Assembly (NCBI GenBank): GCA_024401335.1
Contig: JAKSLH010000008.1
Coordinates: 1 to 64,000 of the forward strand
DNA length: 64,000 nt
DNA from: Bacteroidales bacterium
GTDB taxonomy: Bacteria; Bacteroidota; Bacteroidia; Bacteroidales; Marinilabiliaceae
Reading direction: 5' to 3'
Under the pieces are notes generated by a model that was given only the letters and a program-made list of their open reading frames with translations, did not search any database and was not told the origin of the DNA. Numbering within the stretch: position 1 is the stretch's first letter; the number at the start of each line of letters is the position of its first letter. The translations under genes were made by a program, and so were the position numbers. Of the stretch, positions 46,809 through 56,690 are shown piece after piece.

Positions 46809-47250
46809 AAACATGAATTTCAATTCGAAAAAGAACGCACTCTTTTTGGCAGCTGCTTTGGTAATGCTGTCAGGCAGTGCTCCTTGTGCTATGGCATTCG
46901 CAGCTCCAGACATGGCTGTAATGCAGCAGAGCAAGGAAATCAGCGGTACTGTACTCGATCCTAACGGTGAGCCAGTAGTTGGTGCATACGTTATCCAGAA
47001 GGGTACAACAAACGGAACTATCACCGACCTCGATGGTAAGTTCACTCTCAAAGGTGTTGAAGCAGGACAGGAACTTGAGTTCTCGTTCGTAGGCTTCGAG
47101 AGCCAGACTGTAGCTGCTGCTCCAGGCATGACAGTTCAGATGCAGGAACTCGTGCTCGACGACGTTGTAGTCGTTGGTTATGGTGTTCAGAAGAAGAAAC
47201 TTGTAACTGGTGCTACAGTACAGGTTAAGGGCGATGACATCGCTAAGCTC
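46793..47250 (+). repeat. inverted repeat, right copy, spanning the susC 5' end
   Basis: Mirror of 44799-45256. It starts with AATCTTTTATAGTACTAAAC before the ATG at 46813 and runs through codon 146. The inner block 46868-47108 is identical to the left copy. Confidence 0.95.
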
Positions 47251-50040
47251 TCAACAACATCTGTTCTCACAGCTATGCAGAGCCAGACTCCAGGTGTTAC
47301 AATCATGCAGAATAGTGGTCAGGCGGGCGAAGGTTACAAGGTTAACATTCGTGGTATCGGCACAACCGGCAACTCAGATCCTTTGTACGTCATTGATGGT
47401 GTTGCAGGCGGTAGCCTTAACGACCTAAACCCTTCAGACATCGAATCTATCGACGTATTGAAGGATGCTGCATCTGCAGCTATCTATGGTGCGCGTGCCG
47501 CCAACGGCGTTATCCTCGTAACCACTAAGCAGGGTAAGTCTGGCAAAATACAGGTGTCATATGATGGCTATTATGGCCAGCAGTATCTAGCAAAGGCTCC
47601 AGATGCTCTCAATGCGCAGGAGTACATATACAGCCGTCAGCTTCGTTTCTTCAATGGTGGTGCCGACATACCAGATTGGCAGGGAAAACTTTCTGAAGAT
47701 GTCTACCAGAAACTCTTCAATGAAGATGGGACTGTGAAGAAAGACGGATGGACAGGTACAGATTGGCTCGGCGAATCATATCACAAAGGCGCAATGACAC
47801 AGAACCACTCTATTAATATAGCAGGCGGTAATGACATGTCAAAGTTCTCATTCGGTTTTGCATATACAACTCAGGATGGTATTTTTGGTGGCGAGACTCA
47901 GTCTAAGTTTGAACGTTACAACATTCGCTTAAACTCATCACATGCTATCTTGCGTTCAGAGAGTGGAAAGTTTGACATTATCACTGTAGGTGAAAATGTC
48001 AACATAAACCGTAGCAATCGTAGAGGTATCTCCCAGAGCTCAATGTATTGGAACAATATCCATGACCTCATGATAGCCAATCCATTGATGCCTGTTTACG
48101 ACAAGGATGGTAAATACTATACCAACACAGAAATGTCAAATGATGGTTGGACACTCGGTTCTTCTGTAAACCCATTAGCAATTGCAGCTACTACTAGCCA
48201 GGGTTTGAACGAAAGCAACAACTGGAATGTAAACACAAGCGCTTATTTGGAAATACAGCCTATTAAAAACTTGATCTTCAAATCACAGTTTGGTTACCGT
48301 TTTGGATTCAACTCATATCACGCAATGACAAGAATCCATGCATCTGGCACAAACGAGGCTACCCAGGACAACGCATCACAGTCACTCAACTTGTGGTCAA
48401 ACATCTCATTTGAAAACACTTTGACTTATACTTTCGACATCAACCAGAACAATATCAATGTCGTAGTTGGTCAATCAATTGAGAAAAACAAGTATGGCGA
48501 GCATCTTGACGCATCAGGAAACAACCTCCTTTTCGGAGACAGCTTCAAGCATGCATACCTCAGCAACTCTCAGATCAAGAAGTTGGCAGATATAAATGTT
48601 AACGGCAACCCATCAGGCGACAGCTCACTTGCATCGTTCTTCGGTCGTGTCAACTACAACTTCGCAGAAAAATATATGTTGCAGGCAACAGTCCGCGCCG
48701 ATGGTTCTTCTAACTTCGCAGAAGGTCATCGTTGGGGTATATTCCCTTCTGCATCAGCTGGTTGGGTAATAACGAACGAAGATTTCATGGATTCAACAAA
48801 GGATGTAATGGACTTCTTAAAGATTCGTGGTTCATGGGGTCAAAATGGTAACTGTAACATTCCTAATTTCCAGTATTACACTCAGGTAGGTTTCGATACA
48901 GCAAACAGCTACTTCTTTGGAGCTGGTAACCATGATGAAGCTACAACAGGTGGTTCATTCAATACACTTGGCAACCCTGATCTTACTTGGGAAACATCTG
49001 AGCAGATTGACCTTGGTGTTGAAGCTCGCTTCATTGGTAGCCGACTTGGTTTCGGATTCGACTGGTATAAGAAAACCACTAAAGACTGGCTCGTTCGTGC
49101 TCCAATCCTAGGTGTTTACGGTATCGGTGCTCCATACATCAATGGTGGTGACGTAGAAAACAAGGGTATTGAGCTTGCAATCAACTGGAATGACCAACTT
49201 GACAACGGCCTTCGTTATGGAATCTCTGCAAACATGTCTTATAACAAGAATGAAGTAACAAAGTTGGCTAACTCTGAAGGTATTATGCATGGTCCAGGCG
49301 CAGTATGGCATCAGCTTGAGGGCGAAATCTATCGCGCACAGGAAGGCCAGCCTATAGGTTTCTTCTATGGATTCAAGACAGCTGGTGTATTCCAGAATGG
49401 TCAGCAGATCGCCGAATACGATAAAAAGGACAATATCCACGGTGGAAATGATAAGTTGCGTCCTGGTGATTTGATCTTCGTTGACACAAACAACGATGGC
49501 GAAATCGATAACAATGACCGTACATTTATCGGCGATCCTCATCCAGACGTAACAATGGGTATAAGCCTCAACCTTGGCTTCAAGGGCTTTGATTTCTCTC
49601 TCACAGGTGCAGGTGCATTTGGCCAGCAGATTCTCCGAACTTGGGCTAATCAGGACTTCCCAGTACAGAACCTTACAAAGAAGATTGTTAATGGTTCTTG
49701 GAAGGGAGAGGGCACTAGCAACAAGCTTCCTATATTCGATGGTTTTGATACTCCGAACTGGAAGAATATGTCATCAGCTATGCTTGAGGACGGTGATTAC
49801 TTCAGAATCCAGAACGTAACACTCGGCTACGATTTCAAGACAATTTGGAAAAACAGCCCATTCTCACAAATTCGCCTCTATATTTCAGCAAACAACCTTT
49901 ACACATTCACAAGCTATACTGGAATGGATCCTGAAGTTGGTGGCGAAGGTGGTTCTGGCAACTCATGGGCAGCTGGTATCGATACTGGCGTATACCCTAA
50001 TCCACGTACTTATTTGGTTGGTGCAAACATTAAATTCTAA
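46813..50040 (+). CDS. susC: SusC/RagA-family TonB-dependent transporter (right arm)
   Basis: A 1075-residue outer-membrane transporter with the same layout as the left copy: signal peptide, carboxypeptidase D-like domain, plug and barrel ending VGANIKF. From residue 147 it diverges from the left protein, so ligand-binding loops differ. Only 35 bases separate it from the recombinase gene. No promoter was seen facing it in this orientation, so it is predicted to be OFF or dependent on recombinase read-through. Inversion of the segment between the repeats would give it the promoter at 45412-45443. Confidence 0.95.
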   Translation: MNFNSKKNALFLAAALVMLSGSAPCAMAFAAPDMAVMQQSKEISGTVLDPNGEPVVGAYVIQKGTTNGTITDLDGKFTLKGVEAGQELEFSFVGFESQTVAAAPGMTVQMQELVLDDVVVVGYGVQKKKLVTGATVQVKGDDIAKLSTTSVLTAMQSQTPGVTIMQNSGQAGEGYKVNIRGIGTTGNSDPLYVIDGVAGGSLNDLNPSDIESIDVLKDAASAAIYGARAANGVILVTTKQGKSGKIQVSYDGYYGQQYLAKAPDALNAQEYIYSRQLRFFNGGADIPDWQGKLSEDVYQKLFNEDGTVKKDGWTGTDWLGESYHKGAMTQNHSINIAGGNDMSKFSFGFAYTTQDGIFGGETQSKFERYNIRLNSSHAILRSESGKFDIITVGENVNINRSNRRGISQSSMYWNNIHDLMIANPLMPVYDKDGKYYTNTEMSNDGWTLGSSVNPLAIAATTSQGLNESNNWNVNTSAYLEIQPIKNLIFKSQFGYRFGFNSYHAMTRIHASGTNEATQDNASQSLNLWSNISFENTLTYTFDINQNNINVVVGQSIEKNKYGEHLDASGNNLLFGDSFKHAYLSNSQIKKLADINVNGNPSGDSSLASFFGRVNYNFAEKYMLQATVRADGSSNFAEGHRWGIFPSASAGWVITNEDFMDSTKDVMDFLKIRGSWGQNGNCNIPNFQYYTQVGFDTANSYFFGAGNHDEATTGGSFNTLGNPDLTWETSEQIDLGVEARFIGSRLGFGFDWYKKTTKDWLVRAPILGVYGIGAPYINGGDVENKGIELAINWNDQLDNGLRYGISANMSYNKNEVTKLANSEGIMHGPGAVWHQLEGEIYRAQEGQPIGFFYGFKTAGVFQNGQQIAEYDKKDNIHGGNDKLRPGDLIFVDTNNDGEIDNNDRTFIGDPHPDVTMGISLNLGFKGFDFSLTGAGAFGQQILRTWANQDFPVQNLTKKIVNGSWKGEGTSNKLPIFDGFDTPNWKNMSSAMLEDGDYFRIQNVTLGYDFKTIWKNSPFSQIRLYISANNLYTFTSYTGMDPEVGGEGGSGNSWAAGIDTGVYPNPRTYLVGANIKF

Positions 50041-50075
50041 TAATTGTCATCACTTCCAACAAAAAAGATTATAAT

Positions 50076-51842
50076 ATGAAAAAGATATTTTTAATGGCAG
50101 CTACTGCAGTCCTTGCCCTTACATCTTGCGAAGACTTCCTTGATTCACAAGATTATACAGGCAAGAACAGCACAAACTTCCCTACAACCAATGAAGACGT
50201 TGACAAGATGGTTGCCGCCGTATATAAGTCATGCTTCTATGGTCCATTCCAAGGTAATAACCTTGAGCAGTATTTCTCTGTAGCTAATATAATGTCTGAT
50301 GATATGTTTGGTGGCGCCGGACTCGGTGACCCATGGTGGCAAGCAATCGACAAACTCATGTATGCACAGACAAACCAGATGTCCGACCTTTGGACATATG
50401 CATACGAGACTATCGCTCGCGCAAATTCAGCATTGAATGTTATTGACAACATCGCTGATGAAGATGCACGTAATCAAACTAAAGGCGAGCTTCTCTTCAT
50501 GCGTGCGTATAGCTACTACAACCTTGTACTTGCGTTTAATAATGTACCTATAATCGAAAAGGCACCTGAAACAGTTGCTGAAGCACAGGAAGCACCAAAA
50601 CAGGTTGAAGGCAAGGAAGTTTTTAAACGCATTGCTGATGACCTCTATTTGGCTACTTCTATCATGCCTGGAAAAGACAAAGGTTATGAATACAAGAGCC
50701 TTTGGTCTGGTAAACTTGCGTTTGGCAAGGTTAGCCGTTGGGCTGCAGAAGCATTCCTTGGCCGTGCATTCCTTTTCTATACAGGTTTCTATGGTGAATC
50801 AAGCATGCCTATGACAGATGGCAAAGCTATAGAAAAAGCTTACGTAGAAGAGAAGTTGAAAGATTGTATTGAGAATTCTGGCCACAGTCTTTTGAAAGAT
50901 TATCGTTCTTTGTGGGCATACTCAAACAAGTATACTGCTAAAGATTACGAATATGTAAAGGATTTGAATGAAGCAGATTGCTATCAAGAAGGTAATGCAG
51001 AAGTGCTCCTCGCTATCAACTTCCAGTATCAGTCTGCATGGTCATCACAGCTCCATTTGACTAACCAATATGGTTTGTTCTTTGGTATCCGTTCAGATAA
51101 TAACGAGCCTAAAGACTCTCGTTACTATGTTGGCAATGACGACTCTGTATATCCATTCGGTGGAGGATGGGGTTGTGGCACTGTTGCTACTAACTTGGTT
51201 AATGATTGGAAGAAAATTGAGCCAGATGACCCACGCCGTGAAGCCTCTATACTTGACATGAGCAAAACAACTCTTGATCCTGGAACATTCTCTGATGCTG
51301 TAGAGTTGTCTATGTATCATCAAAAGAAGATTACTTCAGTACGTTCTTCGGGTGGCAACAGATATTCATGGTCACTTGATGCAATGGGAGCTGATGCTGC
51401 AGAGACTGGTAACTATCAGGCTTCAAACTGCACACCATTGACTATCTATCGTTTAGCAGACGTTTATTTGATGTATGCTGAGTTGACCAAGGATGCAACA
51501 TATTTGAACAAGGTACGTGAACGTGTTGGTTTGCCTGCTGTCGCTTACTCTGAAGAAGCGCTTCGTAACGAACGTCGTTGGGAGCTAGCATTCGAGGGTA
51601 GCCGTTGGGATGACCTCCGTCGTTGGGGCATTGCGGCTGAAGCTCTTTCAAAGCAGAATGGTCAGGCTATGTATAACCTAGGCAAGGCTACTACTATGAC
51701 TTTCAACAACTATGCTGAACGTTACAATGCAACCAAGGGCTTCTATCGCATTCCAAAGAACCAAATTGAACTTTCTGGTGGCGTATATGTACAGAACAAA
51801 GGTTGGGAAGATGATGCTGCAAATCAGTTCGCAGGTTACTAA
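50076..51842 (+). CDS. susD: SusD/RagB-family outer-membrane lipoprotein (right arm)
   Basis: A 588-residue lipoprotein with lipobox AVLALTSCEDF (Cys18), partner of the right-arm SusC. N-terminal helical repeats include GELLFMRAYSYYNLVLAFNN, and the C-terminal hallmark is NERRWELAFEGSRWDDLRRW. It is 36 bases downstream of susC and 20 bases upstream of the surface lipoprotein gene. It differs widely from the left SusD, in keeping with a different ligand. Confidence 0.92.
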   Translation: MKKIFLMAATAVLALTSCEDFLDSQDYTGKNSTNFPTTNEDVDKMVAAVYKSCFYGPFQGNNLEQYFSVANIMSDDMFGGAGLGDPWWQAIDKLMYAQTNQMSDLWTYAYETIARANSALNVIDNIADEDARNQTKGELLFMRAYSYYNLVLAFNNVPIIEKAPETVAEAQEAPKQVEGKEVFKRIADDLYLATSIMPGKDKGYEYKSLWSGKLAFGKVSRWAAEAFLGRAFLFYTGFYGESSMPMTDGKAIEKAYVEEKLKDCIENSGHSLLKDYRSLWAYSNKYTAKDYEYVKDLNEADCYQEGNAEVLLAINFQYQSAWSSQLHLTNQYGLFFGIRSDNNEPKDSRYYVGNDDSVYPFGGGWGCGTVATNLVNDWKKIEPDDPRREASILDMSKTTLDPGTFSDAVELSMYHQKKITSVRSSGGNRYSWSLDAMGADAAETGNYQASNCTPLTIYRLADVYLMYAELTKDATYLNKVRERVGLPAVAYSEEALRNERRWELAFEGSRWDDLRRWGIAAEALSKQNGQAMYNLGKATTMTFNNYAERYNATKGFYRIPKNQIELSGGVYVQNKGWEDDAANQFAGY

Positions 51843-51862
51843 TTCTTAATAGGTATAAAGAT

Positions 51863-52567
51863 ATGAAGAAATTAATTTTATCTTTGGCGGTTGTATTCGC
51901 TTCTGCATTCACTGCATGTGATCCTGTTGAGGATTTCACTGAAAATACAGCCAAGAACTTCACGGGTGATCAAATAGATGCAACCCTCGTTCAGAACAAT
52001 GGTGAAAACCTTGTTCAGGTTACTGTTCACACAGATGGAACAGCCCAGATTTCAAATGGCAAGCAGACAATCAAGGCAAACTATGCTGACTTGATCCTGC
52101 GCGAAATGGGCGAAAATACTGTTTATGTTACAATGCTTACCGCTGATGGCAACATTGTTGAAAAGCAGTATAAGGTTAATGTTACTTCTATGCCTCATGA
52201 ACTCCCTGTTCTCGAAACTATCGTATGGCAGGGTGAAGAAATAGGTGGCGGATGGTCGGGTACTCTTCGCTTCTGTGTTGGCCAGACAAATGAGGGTGTT
52301 CTACCTTATCTTCCAGATGAAACATACGACTGGATGGTCGGAAAGAAGATGAGTCTCGATATTAAAGAGGCTAGTGCAGATGCGACAGTTCGTATCACAA
52401 CTGGATGGTGGTCTGTAAACTTGTGTGACGACATTCCAATTTCTGGAGCTCCATGCAAAATTCAGTTTGAGATGACTCAGGAATTTGCAGATGTTTGTAA
52501 AACTCAGCATTTGCTATTCACTGGTAATGGTAGCTATACTATCACAAAGTTTTATTTTGAACTCTAA
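51863..52567 (+). CDS. SusE/F-position surface lipoprotein (right arm)
   Basis: A 234-residue probable lipoprotein (lipobox ASAFTACDPVE, Cys19). Residues 30-110 are beta-rich. The C-terminal half has VRITTGWWSVNLCDDIPI and ends YTITKFYFEL, corresponding to the left-arm protein at 39200-40027. It probably binds the ligand at the surface with SusCD. The right arm has no counterpart of the additional lipoprotein at 37777-39165. Confidence 0.75.
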   Translation: MKKLILSLAVVFASAFTACDPVEDFTENTAKNFTGDQIDATLVQNNGENLVQVTVHTDGTAQISNGKQTIKANYADLILREMGENTVYVTMLTADGNIVEKQYKVNVTSMPHELPVLETIVWQGEEIGGGWSGTLRFCVGQTNEGVLPYLPDETYDWMVGKKMSLDIKEASADATVRITTGWWSVNLCDDIPISGAPCKIQFEMTQEFADVCKTQHLLFTGNGSYTITKFYFEL

Positions 52568-52586
52568 TACCTTATAGGTTAATGAT

Positions 52587-52620
52587 AATGGGCTGACTCA
52601 TTTATTTGAATCAGCCCATT
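52587..52620 (+). terminator. terminator/attenuator hairpin in the right arm (copy 3)
   Basis: Perfect 10-base arms AATGGGCTGA and TCAGCCCATT, followed by a T-rich run. It sits between the surface lipoprotein and the DUF6057 gene, the same place as the hairpin at 37693-37720 in the left arm. Confidence 0.82.
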
Positions 52621-52637
52621 TTTTACTTTTATTATTT

Positions 52638-53945
52638 ATGAAAAAAAGAGTAGTCGAATACAGTCTCTCTTGTATCATCGGTGTCCTTGCTTACTTTTTC
52701 TGGGCTTTGCCTTTCAGAAGCGTACTCAATTATCACGAAGAGTTTCAGCTCTTTCTTTTAGATTCCGATTACTTTTTGTCTCATCTAAAACAGATGGGTG
52801 GTTTCTCTGTGTATATATCAGAATTCTTTGTTCAGTTTTACAACAATTATTGGATTGGTAGTATTGTTATTGCTATTGAGTTCTTTTTCATACATCAACT
52901 TACATTGACTATTCTAAAATCTTTTAATGTCTTTGGGGTTAATAACTACCGTATCCTCATATATTGTTTATCACTTGTTCCTACATTAGTTCTATGGCTT
53001 GTTTTAGGTGATGTCAATATAATGCATTCTCTGATAATTGCTGTTATTATTGCTTTGCTGTTGCTTTATGTTCTAGTTATAACCATTCATTCTGCTACCT
53101 ATAGATTTATAGGTTTATTCTTAGCTCCAATTGCCTATGTCTGGCTTGCTGGTACAAGCCATTACCGTATTCCAAACTCAACGTTCTCTTTCGAACATGT
53201 ATATAACCATAAGACTTTGCAGATCCTCGATTATGATTTTCTTGTTCGTACCAACCGTTGGCAACAGATAATTGAATCGTCAGAACAAAAACAACCTGAC
53301 TTGCCTCTTACTGTCTGTGCAACCAATTTGGCTCTAGGAATGACCAATCAGATAGGACGTCGTGCTAAAGAGTTTTATCAGAATGGTACCGAGGGGCTTT
53401 TCCCTCCATTTACAAAAGAATCTTTTTCAACATTAACCACTGCCGAGGTCTATTTTCACCTTGGGTTAATGAATACTGCTCAAAGATATTATTTTGAAGC
53501 GATGGAAGCTTCGCCCAATTATTCGAAGAGTTGCCGATGTATTCGTCGCCTTGCAGAAACCAACATGATAAATGGTCAGTATGAGGTCGCACGAAAATAT
53601 CTTCATATTCTTTCGAAAACTCTCTTTTATAAGAAATGGGCTTGTCGTACTTTACAATTGATTAATGCAGGTGACTGGGCTATATTACAACATCCATTGT
53701 ACGGACGCCTTCGTCGTATGCGACTAAATGAGGACTTTCTGTTTAGCGATCGTGAGATTGATAAGATTTGTGGACGACTGCTTATGCATAATAACGAAAA
53801 TGTTCTCGCTATGCAGTATATGTTGTTTTATACCTTGTTAGAGAATGACTACAATAAGTTCATACAATATATGCATCTTGTCAAAAACGAAATGTCTTAT
53901 TGCCAAGAACTGGCTTCATTTGAAAAGTATGTTCAAAAACATTAA
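52638..53945 (+). CDS. DUF6057-like membrane protein, copy C (right arm, shortened)
   Basis: A 435-residue homologue of the 575-residue copy A. It has about five or six membrane helices in the first 180 residues, compared with about ten in A. Its helical C-terminal part has RRLAETNMINGQYEVARKYL, nearly the same as A, but ends some 100 residues earlier, without the TYWFYYF tail. The reading frame is open and starts 17 bases after the hairpin. Either it is a shorter subfamily or it has lost part of the membrane domain and the C-terminus. Function unknown. Confidence 0.68.
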   Translation: MKKRVVEYSLSCIIGVLAYFFWALPFRSVLNYHEEFQLFLLDSDYFLSHLKQMGGFSVYISEFFVQFYNNYWIGSIVIAIEFFFIHQLTLTILKSFNVFGVNNYRILIYCLSLVPTLVLWLVLGDVNIMHSLIIAVIIALLLLYVLVITIHSATYRFIGLFLAPIAYVWLAGTSHYRIPNSTFSFEHVYNHKTLQILDYDFLVRTNRWQQIIESSEQKQPDLPLTVCATNLALGMTNQIGRRAKEFYQNGTEGLFPPFTKESFSTLTTAEVYFHLGLMNTAQRYYFEAMEASPNYSKSCRCIRRLAETNMINGQYEVARKYLHILSKTLFYKKWACRTLQLINAGDWAILQHPLYGRLRRMRLNEDFLFSDREIDKICGRLLMHNNENVLAMQYMLFYTLLENDYNKFIQYMHLVKNEMSYCQELASFEKYVQKH

Positions 53946-53956
53946 TTCCTATTGAT

Positions 53957-55435
53957 ATGAAAGTTTGTTTAAAATATATTCTCTTTGTAACAGTCCTTTT
54001 GTTCTCTTCTTGCCATAACAAGCCAGACAATGTGACAAGAGTCGATCAGTTTCCTCCTATATTCCCCGATTATGTCGATGTTACAATTCCTGTTGGTATT
54101 GCACCGCTCAATTTTAATGTTGTTTCTAATGGTGATAATGTTCCTTGTGTCGATGTAATTGTAAAGGGCAGCATAGCTGGCGAACTACATTCTAATGGCT
54201 CTCTGGCTCAATTCGATATTGACGATTGGCAAAGTCTTGTTGCTTCTAACATTGGTGGACACCTTGCTGTTACTGTATGCGCATATGTCGAAGGCAAATG
54301 GATTCAGTACAATGATTTCTCTATCAATATAAGCGAACATCTTCTTGATGATTGGGGACTAACATACCGACGTATCGCTCCTGGATATGAGGTCTATAGC
54401 AAGATGGGCATATATCAGCGAGAACTTAGTTCATTCGATGAGTTCGCAATTATTGAAAACTCTAACGTTTATGGTATGTGTGTCAATTGCCACACCTCTA
54501 ATAGGGCTAATCCCAACCAGATCGTTTTTCATGTTCGAGGTGATCATGGCGCTACGATGATACAACTCGATGGCAAACGTGAATGGCTTAAGGCTCTAAA
54601 TGATAGTATAGGTGGATCTATGGTCTACCCATACTGGCATCCTTCTGGACGATATTGTGCTTTCTCTACTAATCAGACTCGACAAGGTTTTCATGTTTCT
54701 GACCTCAATCGTATCGAGGTATTTGACATGTCTTCTGACATACTTGTTTATAATCCCACTACTCATGAGATTGTTTGGGATTCTTTGCTGACGACTAAGG
54801 ACTGGTCCGAGAACTGTCCAGTGTTCTCGCCCGATGGAAAGAAGCTTTATTTCATCACTTGTTGTCAGCAATCTTATCCTATGCATTATAAGGATGAGAA
54901 ATACAACTTGTGTAGCATTGACTTCAACCCAGATGACGGCACATTTGGCGACAAAGTCGACACGCTCTTCAATGCCGTTGCCATAGGCAAAAGTCTAACC
55001 TGGCCAAAACCTTCATATGACGGGAAACACCTTCTGTTTACACTCATAGACTATGGATATTTCAGTATATGGCACAGAGAAGCAGAACAATGGATATTAG
55101 ATATACAGACGGGCAAAGCGCGCCCTATTGATGAGATTAACAGCAATGAATCTGATAGCTTTCATAATTGGAGTAGCAACAGCCGATGGATAGTATTCAC
55201 CTCACGTCGCGCAAACGGCCTCTATTCTCAACTATTTCTAGCATCAATAGATGAGAACGGACAGGCAACTAAACCATTCTTATTACCTCAGAAAAACCCT
55301 CTAGAGTATTACGAAAACACTTTATTCTCATTCAACACTCCAGACTTCACAAAAAAAAGAGTGTCATTTGATTCAAAAACAGCATACAAAGAAATACTAT
55401 CAGATAATAGAACCCAAACTAAAGTCAGAGAGTAA
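53957..55435 (+). CDS. CxxCH beta-propeller (TolB/PD40-like) lipoprotein, copy C (right arm)
   Basis: A 492-residue probable lipoprotein (lipobox VLLFSSCHN, Cys19). IFPDYVDVTIPVGIAPLNF is followed by MCVNCHTS, with CxxCH at residues 175-179, then propeller strands YPYWHPSGRYCAFSTN, ENCPVFSPDGKKLYFI and SFHNWSSNSRWIVFTSRR. It is close in sequence to copy A at 32855. It starts 11 bases after the DUF6057 gene and closes the right arm. Confidence 0.75.
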   Translation: MKVCLKYILFVTVLLFSSCHNKPDNVTRVDQFPPIFPDYVDVTIPVGIAPLNFNVVSNGDNVPCVDVIVKGSIAGELHSNGSLAQFDIDDWQSLVASNIGGHLAVTVCAYVEGKWIQYNDFSINISEHLLDDWGLTYRRIAPGYEVYSKMGIYQRELSSFDEFAIIENSNVYGMCVNCHTSNRANPNQIVFHVRGDHGATMIQLDGKREWLKALNDSIGGSMVYPYWHPSGRYCAFSTNQTRQGFHVSDLNRIEVFDMSSDILVYNPTTHEIVWDSLLTTKDWSENCPVFSPDGKKLYFITCCQQSYPMHYKDEKYNLCSIDFNPDDGTFGDKVDTLFNAVAIGKSLTWPKPSYDGKHLLFTLIDYGYFSIWHREAEQWILDIQTGKARPIDEINSNESDSFHNWSSNSRWIVFTSRRANGLYSQLFLASIDENGQATKPFLLPQKNPLEYYENTLFSFNTPDFTKKRVSFDSKTAYKEILSDNRTQTKVRE

Positions 55436-55544
55436 ATTTCAAACACGACATACCATAAATTCCGGAACGCGAGAAGTTAGGCCATTATTCCCGCTTTATA
55501 ATAGCCCCAAATCAACTCTATCTTTTATACTAACACCTAAAACA

Positions 55545-55580
55545 AGAAAGCCTCTGCAACATTAGTTACAGAGGCTTTCT
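55545..55580. terminator. bidirectional terminator between the right arm and asnA
   Basis: Perfect 12-base arms AGAAAGCCTCTG and CAGAGGCTTTCT with a 12-base loop, between convergent genes ending at 55435 and 55611. Confidence 0.85.
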
Positions 55581-55610
55581 CTTAAAAATATAATCGTGTT
55601 AGTACATTTA

Positions 55611-56648
55611 TCAGATAAGAGGTATGTTGTTCTTTGAACAAGTAGCACGCATGTCATCTGGCCAGATGCTTGCCTGAATCTCTCCGATATGTGCCTTACG
55701 CAAGTAATACATGCAGAGACGGCTCTGACCTATACCGCCACCTATCGAAAGTGGCAACGAACCTTCAAGAAGACGCTTGTGGAAATAAAGCTCCTTGCGC
55801 TGTTCCTGACCCTTTATCTTAAGCTGACGCTCGAGAGCGGCCTTGTCAACACGGATACCCATAGAACTTATCTCAAACGATCTGCCAAGAACGTCATTCC
55901 ATACCAGAATATCACCATTAAGACCCTTGTATCCGTCGGAATTTTCTGTTGACCAGTCGTCATAGTCAGGAGCTCTACCATCATGTGGCTCGCCTGACGA
56001 GAGTTCGCCACCGATACCCATGATAAAGACAGCACCATACTGCTTTGTTATCTTATCCTCACGTTCTTTTGGAGTGAGGCCTGGATACATCTTCAAGAGT
56101 TCCTCTGCATGAACGAAATGGATGTCGTCTGGCAACTGTGGAACCAACTCAGGGTATCGTTCATATACAACATATTCAGTACGCTTTATGGCACCATAGA
56201 TGCGACGAACTACCGCTTTGAGGAAGTCGAGATTACGATTTTCCTTTGACATCGTCATCTCCCAGTCCCACTGGTCAACATACAACGAGTGGATATTATC
56301 AAGTTCCTCATCGGAACGGATAGCATTCATATCTGTGTATATACCATACCCCTCTTCAATACCATAATCGGCAAGAATCATACGCTTCCACTTAGCAAGT
56401 GAGTGTACAACCTCCGCCTTCTGATCAGCAAGATCCTTGATAGGGAAAGTAACAGCACGTTCTACTCCGTTAAGGTCATCATTAAGACCTGTCCCCTTCA
56501 TCACGAAAAGAGGAGCTGTAACACGACGCAAACGCAATTCTGCGGCCAAATTATGCTGGAAGAAGTCCTTGATAAACTGAATGCCCAACTCCGTCTGTCT
56601 TAGGTCGAGCAGAGGCTTATATCCCTTAGGTATATATAAATTTCCCAT
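55611..56648 (-). CDS. asnA: aspartate--ammonia ligase
   Basis: A 345-residue cytoplasmic enzyme that makes asparagine from aspartate, ammonia and ATP. It is a class II aaRS-like fold. Recognisable blocks are RVTAPLFVMKGTGLNDDLNG, SLYVDQWDWE, ELSSGEPHDGRAPDYDDW and LPLSIGGGIGQSRLCMY (the ATP-binding motif 3 equivalent). Length and motifs are those of AsnA. It is a single gene with its own promoter-like site and shares a terminator with the right susC arm. Confidence 0.96.
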   Translation of the reverse strand: MGNLYIPKGYKPLLDLRQTELGIQFIKDFFQHNLAAELRLRRVTAPLFVMKGTGLNDDLNGVERAVTFPIKDLADQKAEVVHSLAKWKRMILADYGIEEGYGIYTDMNAIRSDEELDNIHSLYVDQWDWEMTMSKENRNLDFLKAVVRRIYGAIKRTEYVVYERYPELVPQLPDDIHFVHAEELLKMYPGLTPKEREDKITKQYGAVFIMGIGGELSSGEPHDGRAPDYDDWSTENSDGYKGLNGDILVWNDVLGRSFEISSMGIRVDKAALERQLKIKGQEQRKELYFHKRLLEGSLPLSIGGGIGQSRLCMYYLRKAHIGEIQASIWPDDMRATCSKNNIPLI

Positions 56649-56690
56649 TGCGGTAGTACGGATAATATCAATTTGTAATTAAATGCACTG

